A stretch of 64,000 nucleotides of DNA from Sarcophilus harrisii. Lineage: Eukaryota > Chordata > Mammalia > Dasyuromorphia > Dasyuridae. The notes under the pieces are model-generated. The model worked only from the letters and a program-made list of their open reading frames with translations. It did not search any database and was not told where the DNA came from. Below, in pieces: positions 11,472-21,499 of the stretch. The stretch lies in the NCBI RefSeq assembly GCF_902635505.1, contig NC_045427.1:598193665-598257664 (forward strand), read 5' to 3'. Numbering within the stretch: the first letter of the stretch is position 1; every line of letters begins with the position of its first letter. Both the position numbers and the translations under genes were made by a program.

Positions 11472-11649
11472 AGCTTCTTAAACTGCAGGTCATAATCCCA
11501 TATGGGGTCTTGCAACTGAATATGGGGGCCATGGAATGATGCTTTATTAATAGTAAATGTTTGATTTGTATAGCTATTTTGCATTCCTGTAGGCCCAGGA
11601 CTTTGTACAAATTTCTCCAGAGAAAAGGGTAGAAAAAGTTTAAGAAGCT
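11472..11649. mobile_element. Short DNA transposon (MITE) with terminal inverted repeats
   Basis: A 178-bp element bounded by AGCTTCTTAAAC (11472-11483) and its exact reverse complement GTTTAAGAAGCT (11638-11649). The interior carries CCATATGGGGTCTTGCAACTG and AGTAAATGTTTGATTTGTAT. The form resembles hAT-type nonautonomous elements widespread in marsupials. No transposase is present and the target duplication is unclear. Confidence 0.7.
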
Positions 11650-11699
11650 AGATTCTAATTGATTGAATACATGGATCATCTCCTTAGTGCCCTCAGGTA

Positions 11700-11905
11700 T
11701 TTTGCCTTTTTTCTGAACTTACACACACATCTAGCCTACCACCTGGACAAGCATGTCTTTTTCTTGTCCCCTCTTCTTTATCTAACCAAACCTTACCCAT
11801 CCTTTAAAAATTCAAAATCCATCATTCCTCCAAAACTTTCTCAGACTATTCCAAGATCTCCCTCTTTCTCTAAACTCACAAAACGCTAATGCATTATCTC
11901 TCTTC
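11700..11905. mobile_element. L2-like fragment
   Basis: CCTACCACCTGGACAAGC, CTTACCCATCCTTTAAAAA and CTCCAAAACTTTCTCAGAC resemble the L2 region just upstream of the 3' ends at 62370. It is low in identity. Confidence 0.4.
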
Positions 11906-11927
11906 CTTAAATCATATACTGTCATTC

Positions 11928-12165
11928 TTTTTTTTTTCCCTCCATTTATTTATTTATTTTTTAATAACTTTTTATTGACAGAACCTATGCCAACGTAATT
12001 TTTTACATTATCCCTTGCACTCACTTCTGTTCCGATTTTTCCCCTCCCTCCCTCCACCCTCTCCCCTAGATGGCAAGCAGTCCTATACATGTTAAATAGG
12101 TTACAGTAGATCTTGGATACAATATATGTGTGCCGAACCGAACAGTTCTCTTGTTGCTCAAGGAG
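11928..12165 (-). mobile_element. Young 5'-truncated L1 with target-site duplication
   Basis: It is antisense: a T-rich tail, then TAACTTTTTATTGACAGAAC, CTTGCACTCACTTCTGTTCC, GATGGCAAGCAGTCCTATAC and GAACAGTTCTCTTGTTGC. A perfect 14-bp duplication ATATACTGTCATTC flanks it (11914-11927 and 12166-12179). Same subfamily as 7400-7699, in opposite orientation. Confidence 0.9.
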
Positions 12166-12223
12166 ATATACTGTCATTCCTAATCACTTCTTACACAATT
12201 GTGTGTACTTGAGCTGTTATTTT

Positions 12224-12726
12224 TTTAAAATAGCTTTTTATTCACAAGTTATATGCATGGGTAATTTTACAGCATTAACAATTGCCAAACCTTTTGTTCC
12301 AATTTTTCCCCTCCTTCCCCCCACCTCTCCCCTAGATGGCAGGATGACCAATACATGTTAAATATATTAAAGTATAAATTAAATACAAAATAAGTATACA
12401 TGGCCAAATTGTCATTTTGCTGTACAAAAAGAATCGGACTCTGAAATATTGTACAATTAGCCTGTGAAGGAAATCAAAAATGCAGGCGGGCAAAAATGTA
12501 GGGATTGGGAATTCAATGTAATTGTTCTTAGTCATCTCCCAGAATTCTTTCTGTGGGTGTAGCTGGTTCAGTTCATTACTGCTCCATTGGAACTGATTTG
12601 GTTCATCTCATTACTGAGGATGGCCAGGTCCATCAGAATTGATCATCATATAGTATTGTTGTTGAAGTATATAATGAACTCCTGGCTCTGCTCATTTCAC
12701 TTAGCATCAGTTCATGTAAGTCTCTT
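12224..12726 (-). mobile_element. 5'-truncated L1 (second subfamily) inserted in a MIR
   Basis: 503 bp antisense: TAGCTTTTTATTCACAAG, GCATTAACAATTGCCAAAC, CCTAGATGGCAGGATGACC, AAATTGTCATTTTGCTGTAC and CATTTCACTTAGCATCAG. A perfect 16-bp duplication CTTGAGCTGTTATTTT lies at 12208-12223 and 12727-12742. It splits an older SINE whose remaining part resumes at 12743. Its 3' end differs from the 7400 type, so two L1 subfamilies were recently active. Confidence 0.9.
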
Positions 12727-12742
12727 CTTGAGCTGTTATTTT

Positions 12743-12890
12743 ACAGTTGAGGAAACCAAGGCAAACAGAGGTTAAATAATTTGCCTAAATACATACAGTT
12801 TATAAATTATCAAGGTTGGATTTGAACTCAGATCATTTTAGGTTCAGGTCCAGTACTCTACCCACTTCACTATTTGGCTTCTCTTAGTAA
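12743..12890 (+). mobile_element. MIR-type SINE, right part
   Basis: ACAGTTGAGGAAACCAAGGC, AACAGAGGTTAAATAATTTG and GGTTGGATTTGAACTCAG are the MIR/CORE core and 3' part. The L1 at 12224 interrupts it. Confidence 0.7.
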
Positions 12891-13024
12891 GGATTTGAGG
12901 TGCGATTTTGCTCAGATTTTGCTGACTCCAAGTCTGTACTGCTATACCTGCTATGCCAATCTGACTTTCAATAAACTGTGACTCCCAGAGAACTTTCATC
13001 TGTTGTGAGTTTCATACAGTTTTC

Positions 13025-13230
13025 ACTGGACAAGGATGATGATGGTAGTAATAATAATAATAATAATTACTGACTTGTATTTAGTTTAGTTTGTAGAAGT
13101 ATTATCCTCATTTTCCAGATGAGAAAAATGAGGCTTAGAAGAGAAAAGTAATAAGCTAGCCAGTAAATGGTGGAAGCCCAAAGCTTTTGATACCCAAGTT
13201 AATGATCTTTCACTAAAGCTCTGTGCTAAA
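13025..13230 (+). mobile_element. MIR-type SINE
   Basis: After a short (ATA)n run come TTATCCTCATTTTCCAGATG, AAAAATGAGGCTTAGAAG and TAAGCTAGCCAGTAAATGG, the MIR core. Confidence 0.6.
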
Positions 13231-13339
13231 GAAAAGCCAAAAGCCCTGAGTGCAGAAGCTGAAAAGAGCATAAAAATAAGATATGGAAATATAGGGAATC
13301 ATCTTAACTTGAGGAATCTGGATAAAAAAAATGAATTGT

Positions 13340-15163
13340 CCCAGTTTTCCCACATCCCCTCCAACAATCATCATTATTTTTTCCTGTCATCTTAGCCAAT
13401 CTGACAGGTGTGTAGTGGTATCTTAGAGTTGTCTTAATTTGCATTTCTCTGTAATAATGACTTGGAGCATCTTTTCATATGACTAGAAATAGTTTCAATT
13501 TCTTCATCTGAGAATTGTCTGTTCATATCCTTTGACCATTTTTCAATTGGAGAATGGCTTGATTTTTTATAAATTAGAGTTAATTCTCTATATATTTTGG
13601 AAATGAGGCCTTTATCAGACCCTTTGACTGTAAAAATATTTTCCCAGTTTATTGCTTCCCTTCTAATCTTGTCTGCATTAGTTTTGTTTGTACAAAAACT
13701 TTTCAGTTTGGTATAATCGAAATTTTCTATTTTGTGATCAGTAATGATCTCTAGTTCTGCTTTGGTCATAAAGACCTTCCCCTTCCACAGGTCTGAGAGG
13801 TAAACTATCCTATGTTCCTCTAATTTATTAATAATTTCATTCTTTATGCCTAGGTCATGAACCCATTTTGACCTTATCTTGGTGTACGGCGTTAAGTATG
13901 GATCAATGCCTAGTTTCTGCCATATTAGTTTCCAATTTTCCCAGCAATTTTTATCAAACAGTAAGTTCTTATCCCAAAAGCTGGGATCTTTGGGTTTGTC
14001 AAAGACTAGGTTGCTATATTTGTTGACTGTTTTATCCCTTGAACCTAATCTATTCCACTGATCAACTAATCTATTCCTTAGCCAATACCAAATAGTTTTG
14101 GTAACTGCTGCTCTATAATATAATTTTAGATCTGGTACAGCTAAGCCACCATCATTTGATTTTTTTTTCATTAATTCCCTTGAAATTCTTGACCTTTTGT
14201 TTTTCCATATGAACTTTGTTGTTATTTTTTCTAGGTCATTAAAATAGTTTTTTGGGAGTCTGATTGGTATAGCGCTAAATAAATAGATTAGTTTAGGTAA
14301 TATTGTCATCTTTATTATATTTGCTCGCCCTATCCAAGAGCATTTAATATTTTTCCAATTGGTTAGATCAGACTTAATTTGTGTGAAAAGTGGTCTGTAA
14401 TTTTGCTCATAAAGTTTCTGATTTTCCCTTGGCAGATAGATTCCTAAATATTTTATATTATCAGTAGTTACTTTAAATGGAATTTCTCTTTGTAACTCTG
14501 ACTGTTGGATTTTGTTAGTGATATATAAGAATGCTGATGACTTATGTGGGTTTATTTTATAACCAGCAACTTTGCTAAAGTTGTGGATTATTTCTAATAA
14601 CTTTTTAGCAGAATCTCTGGGGTTCTCTAAGTATACCATCATGTCATCGGCAAAGAGTGATAATTTGGCTTCCTCATTGCCTATTCTTATTCCTTTAATC
14701 TCTTTTCTCAGCTCTTATTGCTATAGCTAGCGTTTCTAATACAATATTAAATAGTAACGGTGATAGTGGGCAACCTTGTTTCACTCCAGATCTTATTGGG
14801 AATGGTTGCAGTTTGTCTCCATTACATATGATGCTTACTGATGGTTTTAAATAGATGCTGCTGATTATTTTAAGGAAAAGTCCATTTATTCCTATACTCT
14901 CAAGTGTTTTTAATAGGAATGGATGTTGGATTTTATCAAATGCTTTTTCTGCATCTATTGAGATGATCATATGGTTTTTGTTAATTTGGTTATTAACATG
15001 GCCAATTATATTGATAGTTTTCCTAATATTGAACCAGCCCTGCATTCCTGGTATAAATCCTACTTGATCATAGTGTATTATCTTGGAGATGATTTTCTGT
15101 AGTCTTTTTGCTAATATCTTATTTAAGATTTTAGCATCAATATTCATTAGGGAGATTGGTTTT
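13340..15163 (-). mobile_element. L1 ORF2 3' half (reverse transcriptase to C-terminus), relatively young
   Basis: Two long minus-strand frames cover the end of ORF2. 15147-14695 has the RT palm start: [42 protein letters not shown]. 14642-13434 (402 codons) starts in the catalytic FADD motif (context LSLFADDMMVYLENP) and holds NIKYLGIYLP, WIGRANIIKM, FIWKNKRSRIS and the Cys-containing C-terminal region. One extra base near 14700 (run of A in GAGAAAAGAG) shifts the frame between the pieces; otherwise ORF2 is open. The 5' end breaks off near 15163 and the 3' UTR near 13340, so the copy is not functional. Confidence 0.9.
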
Positions 15164-15179
15164 ACCCACTATTCTCAAG

Positions 15180-17760
15180 CCTTAATCACCATCTCCCATT
15201 TTACTTCATAACCAGCATATGACTTCTCCTTGTACTTTAATGAGTTAAGCATAGTTCACTCATGTATTTAGTATTTTATTTTTCTCCAATATATGTAAAG
15301 ACAATTTTTACTATTCCTTTTTAAAACTTTGAGTTCCAGATTCTCTCCCTTCCTTCCTCCCCACCTTACCCTTCCTATTGAGAATGCAAGCAATTTGCAT
15401 ATGTGATCTTGTAAAACATTTCCATAATAGTCATATTGTGAGAGAAAATATAGACTCCCTTCAAAGAAAACCCTTATGAAAAATAAAGTAAAAAGAAAGT
15501 ATGTTTCTATCTATATTCAGACACTATCAGTTCTTTCTCTGGGAACTGATAGTATTTTTCATAAGTCCTTCAGAGTTGTCTTAGATCATTGTATTCCTAA
15601 GAATAGTTATGTTGTTCAGAGCTGGTCATCTTACGATATTGCTGTTACTTTGTACATAGTACACAGTACATTTCATTTTGTATCAGTTCATGGAAGTCAG
15701 GTTTTTCCTGAAAGCATTTTACTCATCATTTCTTTTAGCACGATAGTATTCCATTATAATCACATACAATTTATTCAGCTATTCCCCAGTTAATGGATAT
15801 CTCCTGAATTTCTAGTTCTTTGCCCCCAGAAAAAAGCTGAGAGATATATTCTTTCTCTTTCTGTTTTTATCTTTCTGATGTACAGACAGTGGTATTGCTT
15901 GATCGAAGGATATGCATAGTTTTATGGCCTTTTGGGTATAATTCCAAATTGTACTACAGAATGCTTGTCAGTTCATAACACCACCAATAGTGCATTAATG
16001 TCTCATTTTTCCCACATCCCTTCCAACATTTGTCATTTTCTTTTTCTGTCCTATTAGTCAATCTAATTGGTATGTGATAGTGCTTAAAAATTATTTTAAT
16101 TTGCATCTCTCTTATCACTAGTGAGGTAAAACATAGGACTATAACTAGCTATAATAGATAGCTATGATCATTTCTTCAACAAACTGTTCATATCTTTTGA
16201 TCATTTATCAATTGAGGAATAGCTCCTATTTTTATAACTCTGACTCCATTTTCTATGTTTGAAAAACAAGGCCTTCATGAGTGAAATTTACTTCAAATAT
16301 TTTTTCACAATTATTCTTGCTAACTACATTTTCCACATTTATTCTGTTTTCTCTCTCCTTTTATCCTGTCCATCCTCAAAAGTGTTTTGTTTCTGACTAC
16401 TGCCTCCCTAATCTGCTCTCTCTTTTATTACCTTCCCAACCTTTTTTATTCTCCCCTTATTGCCCTTTCTTCCCCTCCGTGGTAAAAGCTTTTCCTTGCC
16501 TCTTTTATATGTGATAATTTTTCCCATACTACCTCCCCCCTTTCCTTTCTCTCCATACATTCCTTTCTTACCTCTTAATTTTATTTTTTTAGATATCATG
16601 CCTTCACATTCGACTAACACCTATGCCTTCTGTCTATATATACTCCTTCTAACTGCCCTAATAATGAGAAAGTTCTTATGAGTTACAAATTTCATCTTCC
16701 TCTGTAGGAATGTAAACAGTTTAACCTGATTAGGTCCTTCATCATTTCTCTTTCCTTGTGTACTTTTTTTATTTTCCCTTTTTTTTCCTTGTGTACTTTT
16801 CTTGTGAAGTTTCTCTTATTGAAAGTCAAATTTTCTATTCCATTCTATTCAGATATTCTATCCTAATCTTTTCTATCAAGAATGATGGAAAGTTCTTTAT
16901 TTCATTGAATATCTATTTTTACCCATGAAGGATTATAGCCAGTTTTTCTGGATAGGTGATTCTTGGTTGTAATCCTAGCTCCTTTACCCTCTAGAATATC
17001 ATATTCTTTATCCTTTAATTTAGACACTTCTAAATCTTGTGTTATCCTGTCTATGGCTTTACAATATTTAAACTGTTTCTTTCTGGGTGATTGAAATAAT
17101 TTCTGTTTGATCCAGGAGCTCTGGAATGTGGCTGTAATATTTCTAGAAGTTTTCATTGTGGGATCTTTCAGGAGGTGATCATTGGGTTCTTTCAGTTTCT
17201 ATTTTACCCTCTGGTTCTGGAATATCAGAGCAGTTTTCCATGACATCTTGAAAGAGGTTGTCTAGGTTCTTGTTTTAGCATGTCTTTTAGGTGGTTCAAT
17301 ATTTTAAAAATTATTTCTTCTATATATATTTTCTAGGTCAATATTCAGTGAGATATTTCAAGTTGTTTTCTTTTTTCTTTTCATTTTTGGTTTTGTTTTA
17401 TTGTTTCTTGATTTCTTATAAAGTTATTAGCTTCCATTTGATTAGTTCTAATTTTTAAGGAATTATTTTCTTCAGTAAACTTTTATACCTCCTTTTCCAT
17501 TTGTCCAATTCTACTTTTAAAGGAGTTATATTCTTCATTGGATATTTTTTTTCCAAACTTTTTACCAATCCTACTTTTTAAAGGAGTTTTTTCTTTTTTT
17601 TTTTCTTTTTCTTTTAAAAAAATTTTTTTTTTTATTATAGTAACTTTTTATTGACAGATAAAGGAGTTTTTTCTTCAGTGAATTAGCCTCTCTTTCCATT
17701 TGGCCAATTCTGCTTTTCAAGGCATTCTTCTCTCCATTGGCTTTTTTGTATTTCCTTTAC
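15180..17760 (-). mobile_element. HAL1-like (half-L1) element: 3' UTR joined to ORF1, no ORF2
   Basis: Antisense. From right to left in transcript order: an ORF1 coiled-coil and C-terminal region (about 17760-16820, with peptide pieces KKQFKYC, RITQDLEVSKLKDKEYDI, TTKNHLSRKTGYNPSW), then directly a 3' region with TTATGAGTTACAAATTTC, AAAAGCTTTTCCTTGCCTC and an L1-like 3' UTR to about 15270. ORF2, about 3.8 kb in L1, is absent, as in mammalian HAL1 elements. It is decayed, with many frame breaks. The HAL1 assignment rests on this structure. Confidence 0.65.
17596..17658 (-). mobile_element. Minute L1 3' tail insertion with 17-bp duplication
   Basis: Only about 63 bp: a T-rich tail followed by TATTATAGTAACTTTTTATT and GACAG, the last 25 or so bases of the 7400-type L1, antisense. 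It is flanked by perfect TAAAGGAGTTTTTTCTT at 17579-17595 and 17659-17675. It sits inside the HAL1-like element. Confidence 0.85.
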
Positions 17761-17774
17761 CATTTAGCCTAGTA

Positions 17775-17780
<6 letters not shown>

Positions 17781-17850
<70 letters not shown>
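17781..17850. repeat. (TG)18(TA)17 compound microsatellite
   Basis: An uninterrupted TG tract (17781-17816) passes directly into a TA tract (17817-17850). Open frames across it are repeat artefacts. Confidence 0.95.
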
Positions 17851-17855
<5 letters not shown>

Positions 17856-17879
17856 CTTATATATTTTCTTTCCCTTTTT

Positions 17880-19250
17880 GTTTTTTTCTCTTTAGAATAC
17901 AGACTTAGTAGTGGTGCTGCTTGATCAAGAGGTATACATAGTTTTGTGACCCTTTGAACATATTTCCAAATTGCTCTGCAGAATGGTTGAATGCCAGTAT
18001 ACAACTTCACCAACAGTGCATTACTGTTTTAATTTTCCCACATCCTCTCCACCATTTGTCATTTTCCTTTTCTTACATATCAGTCAATCTGATTGGTCAG
18101 TAGTGGTAGCTCAGAATTGTTTTAATTTGCATTTCTCTAATCAAGAGTGATTTAGAACACTTATTAATACTTCTGTAAATAGCTTTAATTTCTTCATCAG
18201 AAAACTGCCTGTCCATATCCTTTGGCCATTTATCAATTGGAAAATGATTTTTATTATTATAAATTCCACTCAGTTCTCTATATATTTAAGAAATGAGACC
18301 TTTATTAGAGATACTTGCTGTAAAGATGGTTTCCCAGATTTCTGTTTTTTTGGGTTTTTTTTTTTTTGGCTGCTTGTAATATTTTCTCCTTGAAGAATTT
18401 TGATCTAGATTTTGGAAGATGTAGAATTTGGTTATAATATTCCTTGAAGTTTTCATTTCAGTTTCTCTTTCAGGAGGAAATTAGTGAATTCTTTCAATTT
18501 TTATTTTACTCTATAGTAGCAAGACAGTTTTTTTTTTTTTTTTTTTGATAATTTCTTAAAATATGATGTCCAGGCTCTTTTTTTTATCATGGCTTTCAGT
18601 GGTCCAATAATTATTAAGTTATCTCTCTTGATCCATTCTAAGTCAGTTGTTTTTAATTTTTTCCACTTTTTTGATTTTCTTTCATTGTTTCTTGGTATCT
18701 CATAGAGTCACTTCCATTTGCCCAATTTTAATTTTTAAGGATTGACTTTCTTAAGTGAGCTTTTGTTCTTACTTTTTCATTTAGCCAATTCTACTTTTCA
18801 ATGAATCTTTTCTTTATTGATTTTTTTGTGTATCTGGTGTGCTAGTGCTCTTTGCCCTAAAACTGAAACCCAGGACTACAATTCAGATCCGTGTATGGGC
18901 AATGCAACATAGTTCTGTCCCCCATGCCAACAAAGTTGTCTGACCCCTTTAATTTAAATTTAAATAATAAGCCCACAGATATGTGGGCTGAAAGGTCCAG
19001 AAACCACTTACTGATGTTACTGATTCAGTCATCCCAAAACCTACTCCTGGTATAACAAACTTTTCATGCCAATTTTCTAAGTTGTCTTGGGCTAGAAAAT
19101 TGTTTCACTGTCTTTTGTGGATTTTTCTGCTCTAAAATTTGTTTGGTGACATAATTTAAAGAAGTGTGCATGGATGGGGAGGGTAGTTCAGCCTTTTCTC
19201 TGCTAAAAATGGTGGGGCTATAAATGGGCTCCACCCACCAAGGATGTCTT
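17880..19250 (-). mobile_element. Second HAL1-like element including 5' region
   Basis: Antisense. L1-type 3' UTR (GCAGAATGGTTGAATGCC, ATCAGTCAATCTGATTGG, TTAATTTGCATTTCTC) runs to about 18345, then jumps straight to ORF1 sequence (GGCTGCTTGTAATATTTTC, TCTCTTTCAGGAGGAAATTA, TATCATGGCTTTCAGTGG), and ends with a probable 5' UTR to about 19250 (GTGTGCTAGTGCTCTTTGCC, ATGGGCTCCACCCACCAAGG). There is again no ORF2. It is older than the flanking L1 tails. Confidence 0.6.
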
Positions 19251-19388
19251 TTCTATTTGTGTTCTCAATCCTATTTGATCTCTTTACTGTATTTAACATT
19301 ATTGATTAACATCCCACCGAGATCCCCCTTTCTATAAATTTTCTTAACTTTTGACTTCAATTAGATTATGTAATATAAATTTGTAGTG

Positions 19389-19558
19389 ATATATTTCTAC
19401 TATATTTAACATAGATTGAATTTTTTGCCATCTAGGGGAGGGGGGGGGAAAGGGGAGAAATTGGAAGGTTTTGTAAGGGTTAATGTTAAAAAATTATCCA
19501 TGCATTCGTTTTGAAAATAAAAAGCTTTTTAATAAAAAAGAAGGAAAAAAGGGAAAAA
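19389..19558 (+). mobile_element. 5'-truncated L1 tail with target-site duplication
   Basis: 170 bp of the 12224-type L1 3' end: TTTTGCCATCTAGGGGAGG, AATTGGAAGGTTTTGTAAG and GAAAATAAAAAGCTTTTTAA, with an A-rich tail. A perfect 14-bp duplication ATAAATTTGTAGTG lies at 19375-19388 and 19559-19572. Confidence 0.85.
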
Positions 19559-19572
19559 ATAAATTTGTAGTG

Positions 19573-19867
19573 GACCTAGTCAATATAGTTTCGTGGTTTT
19601 CTTTGACTTCTTTTTGGCTGTCCAATGGTAGGAGCAGACAGTAAGTGGTGACTGAGACTTGACACAGCAAGGAAACAAAAGACTTGAGAAAAGGTCTACA
19701 CAAAAATAGAACCGAACTGATTCACTAAGGAGCCAAAATAATGGCAGAAAGAGAGTCACCATTGTGAGAGTTGCTATTGGGGTCCTGTCCTTCGTTGGGA
19801 GGACTTTGGTGTAAGAGCTTTCTGAGCCCTTTGGTGTCGGAGTTTCACTAACTCTTGCCCGGAGCAT
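19573..19867. other. Intergenic, nothing recognised
   Basis: Unique-looking sequence directly left of the minisatellite. No exon or repeat family was identified. Confidence 0.4.
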
Positions 19868-20157
19868 TGTCAGGAGAAAATCTAGGAGTGATAGCTTGGG
19901 GAAATGTAGGAGTGTGGGGAAATGTAGGAGTGTGGGGAAATCTAGGAATGATAGCTTGGGAAAATCTAGGAATGATAGGTTGGGGAAATCTAGGAGTGAT
20001 AGTTTGGGGAAATCTAGGAATGATAGCTTGGGGAAATCTAGGAGTGATAGCTTGGGGAAATCTAGGAATGATAGGTTGGGGAAATCTAGGAGTGATAGTT
20101 TGGGGAAATCTAGGAATGATAGCTTGGGGAAATCTAGGAGTGATAGCTTGGGGAAAA
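19868..20157. repeat. 24-bp minisatellite with 96-bp higher-order period
   Basis: About a dozen units of the form CTAGGARTGATAG followed by NTTGGGGAAAT. Two early units are shortened to 18 bp. Four variants alternate: A (GGAATGATAGCTT), B (GGAGTGATAGCTT), C (GGAATGATAGGTT) and D (GGAGTGATAGTTT), and the order A-(B)-C-D repeats about every 96 bp. Because 24 is a multiple of three, every frame lacking a stop stays open on both strands, giving spurious frames of GNLGMIAW-type and PRFPQAII-type octapeptides. Confidence 0.95.
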
Positions 20158-20511
20158 TCCTTGTCAGGATTGGAGGTCATTGGGAGCATGACGAACAGGT
20201 TTAGGTTATACAGAAGCAGAGGGAGAGGAGAAATATCACCAGATTCTGCCCAGACAAAGGGATTTCAGAGCTCCAAACACAGAAGAGCAATATTTATGGG
20301 CCAAGGACATGGGCATCTCGGAGTGTAGCCGAAGCAGGGCGGAGGAGCAGGGATATGTCAAGTTGATGAACTTTGAAGTTAGGTTATATGAGGGAGTTTC
20401 GGTTTCTTCATGGATTTGCAATCCTCTACAGGGTCACTGTGAGGGTCAGGTGAGTTTTTCCTGACCCCCCTTGTGGTGAATGCTTTCTCCCTCATCAAAT
20501 GACCCAGTTAA

Positions 20512-20528
20512 CCACTAGGGAGCGCTAA
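20512..20528 (+). promoter_or_regulatory. CTCF-like motif 1
   Basis: CCACTAGGGAGCGCTAA closely matches the CTCF core (CCASYAGRKGGCRS-type), differing mainly at the central GG. It is one of three on the same strand within 750 bp. Confidence 0.5.
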
Positions 20529-20602
20529 TGACCAATTCCTGACCTTATTTAATAAAAAACGGTTGTTAAATAGTCCACTCTAGAGGCTATGTCCATCATC
20601 AA

Positions 20603-20618
20603 CACCAGAGGGCGCGCC
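20603..20618 (+). promoter_or_regulatory. CTCF-like motif 2
   Basis: CACCAGAGGGCGCGCC is a strong match to the CTCF core CCAGAGGGCGC. The local CpG pairs are notable against an AT-rich background. Confidence 0.6.
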
Positions 20619-20718
20619 GAGGCAACTGCTAAAGTCTCTGACTCTCAGCTAGCTACCTCGCTTGTCCCCTTTTGTATGACCACAAATCTCCTTGGTTTCA
20701 GGGGTAATTAACTATTTT

Positions 20719-20850
20719 GTGTCATGGGCTTTTTTGGTCGTCTGAAAAAGCCTAAAAATCCCTTTTCCGACTAATGTTTATAAATATATAAAATTAAATA
20801 TATGGTATTATAAAACCAATTAAACCAAAATTAAGTTATCAAATATATAC
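20719..20850. mobile_element. Old interspersed repeat, family not assigned
   Basis: GTGTCATGGGCTTTTTTGG, AAAAAGCCTAAAAATCCC, CTAATGTTTATAAATATA and AAGTTATCAAATATA resemble a repeat I have seen in other mammals, but I cannot name it with confidence. Confidence 0.3.
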
Positions 20851-21244
20851 GCAGTTTTACGTACATATATATATGTGTGTATGTATGTATATGTGCATAT
20901 ACCCCAAATTCATAGACCTCAGGCTAGGAAATCTTGGTTTAAGGCTTTGCGTATATATTCACTTGATCATTCTCTTGATCAATCTCTTTCCCCTCCCCCA
21001 CAAATTCTGCGCCCACCCCCAACCCTGCTAAATTATAAAAGAGATTTTTCCCCAACAAATAACTGTAAATATGTGCATATATGCTTCCTAATTCACATCA
21101 TTAGGAATAAAATATATACCTCAGGCTATTGAATAAATGCCAGCCATAACCTGAGAACTCCATCCTGTCACCATCTTCTCCTGTGGGGAATAGCAGATGT
21201 CCTCTCGCAGGGCTGTTGCATCCGCGGCATTACCTGCCTTACAC

Positions 21245-21261
21245 CTCCAGCAGGGGGTGTG
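21245..21261 (+). promoter_or_regulatory. CTCF-like motif 3
   Basis: CTCCAGCAGGGGGTGTG matches the CCAGCAGGGGGCGC core with T for C near the end. It has the same orientation as the other two. Confidence 0.55.
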
Positions 21262-21499
21262 CGTGTGCGGGGTCTGGGTGGAAGGGGCTGCTGTAGGTGA
21301 TGCTAGGACGGGCTAGGGTACCTTGGTCTGTCTTCTGTGGTTTGCACGTAGTCTTGATGGGAGTGGATCATGCGCTGAGTTCTGCCTCCAGGCAGCCTGT
21401 GTCCTCTCGGGTCTTGAGAAAAATCCAATTCCACTCATTTCTACCGATTCCAGTCTCCACTAGAGCTTTCTATTCAGGTCTCAGAGTGATGTGGACTGA

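Noticed and set aside
13434-15147. Active reverse transcriptase gene
   Set aside because: The L1 copy lacks its 5' half and most of its 3' UTR and has a one-base frame shift, so it is a dead copy.
19868-20157. CRISPR-like array
   Set aside because: Units are contiguous with no unique spacers, and the DNA is from a mammal.
19855-20328. Open frame of 157 codons with GNLGMIAW-type repeats as a repetitive protein
   Set aside because: The 24-bp unit length keeps frames open on both strands. There is no promoter, splice context or non-repeat domain to support coding.
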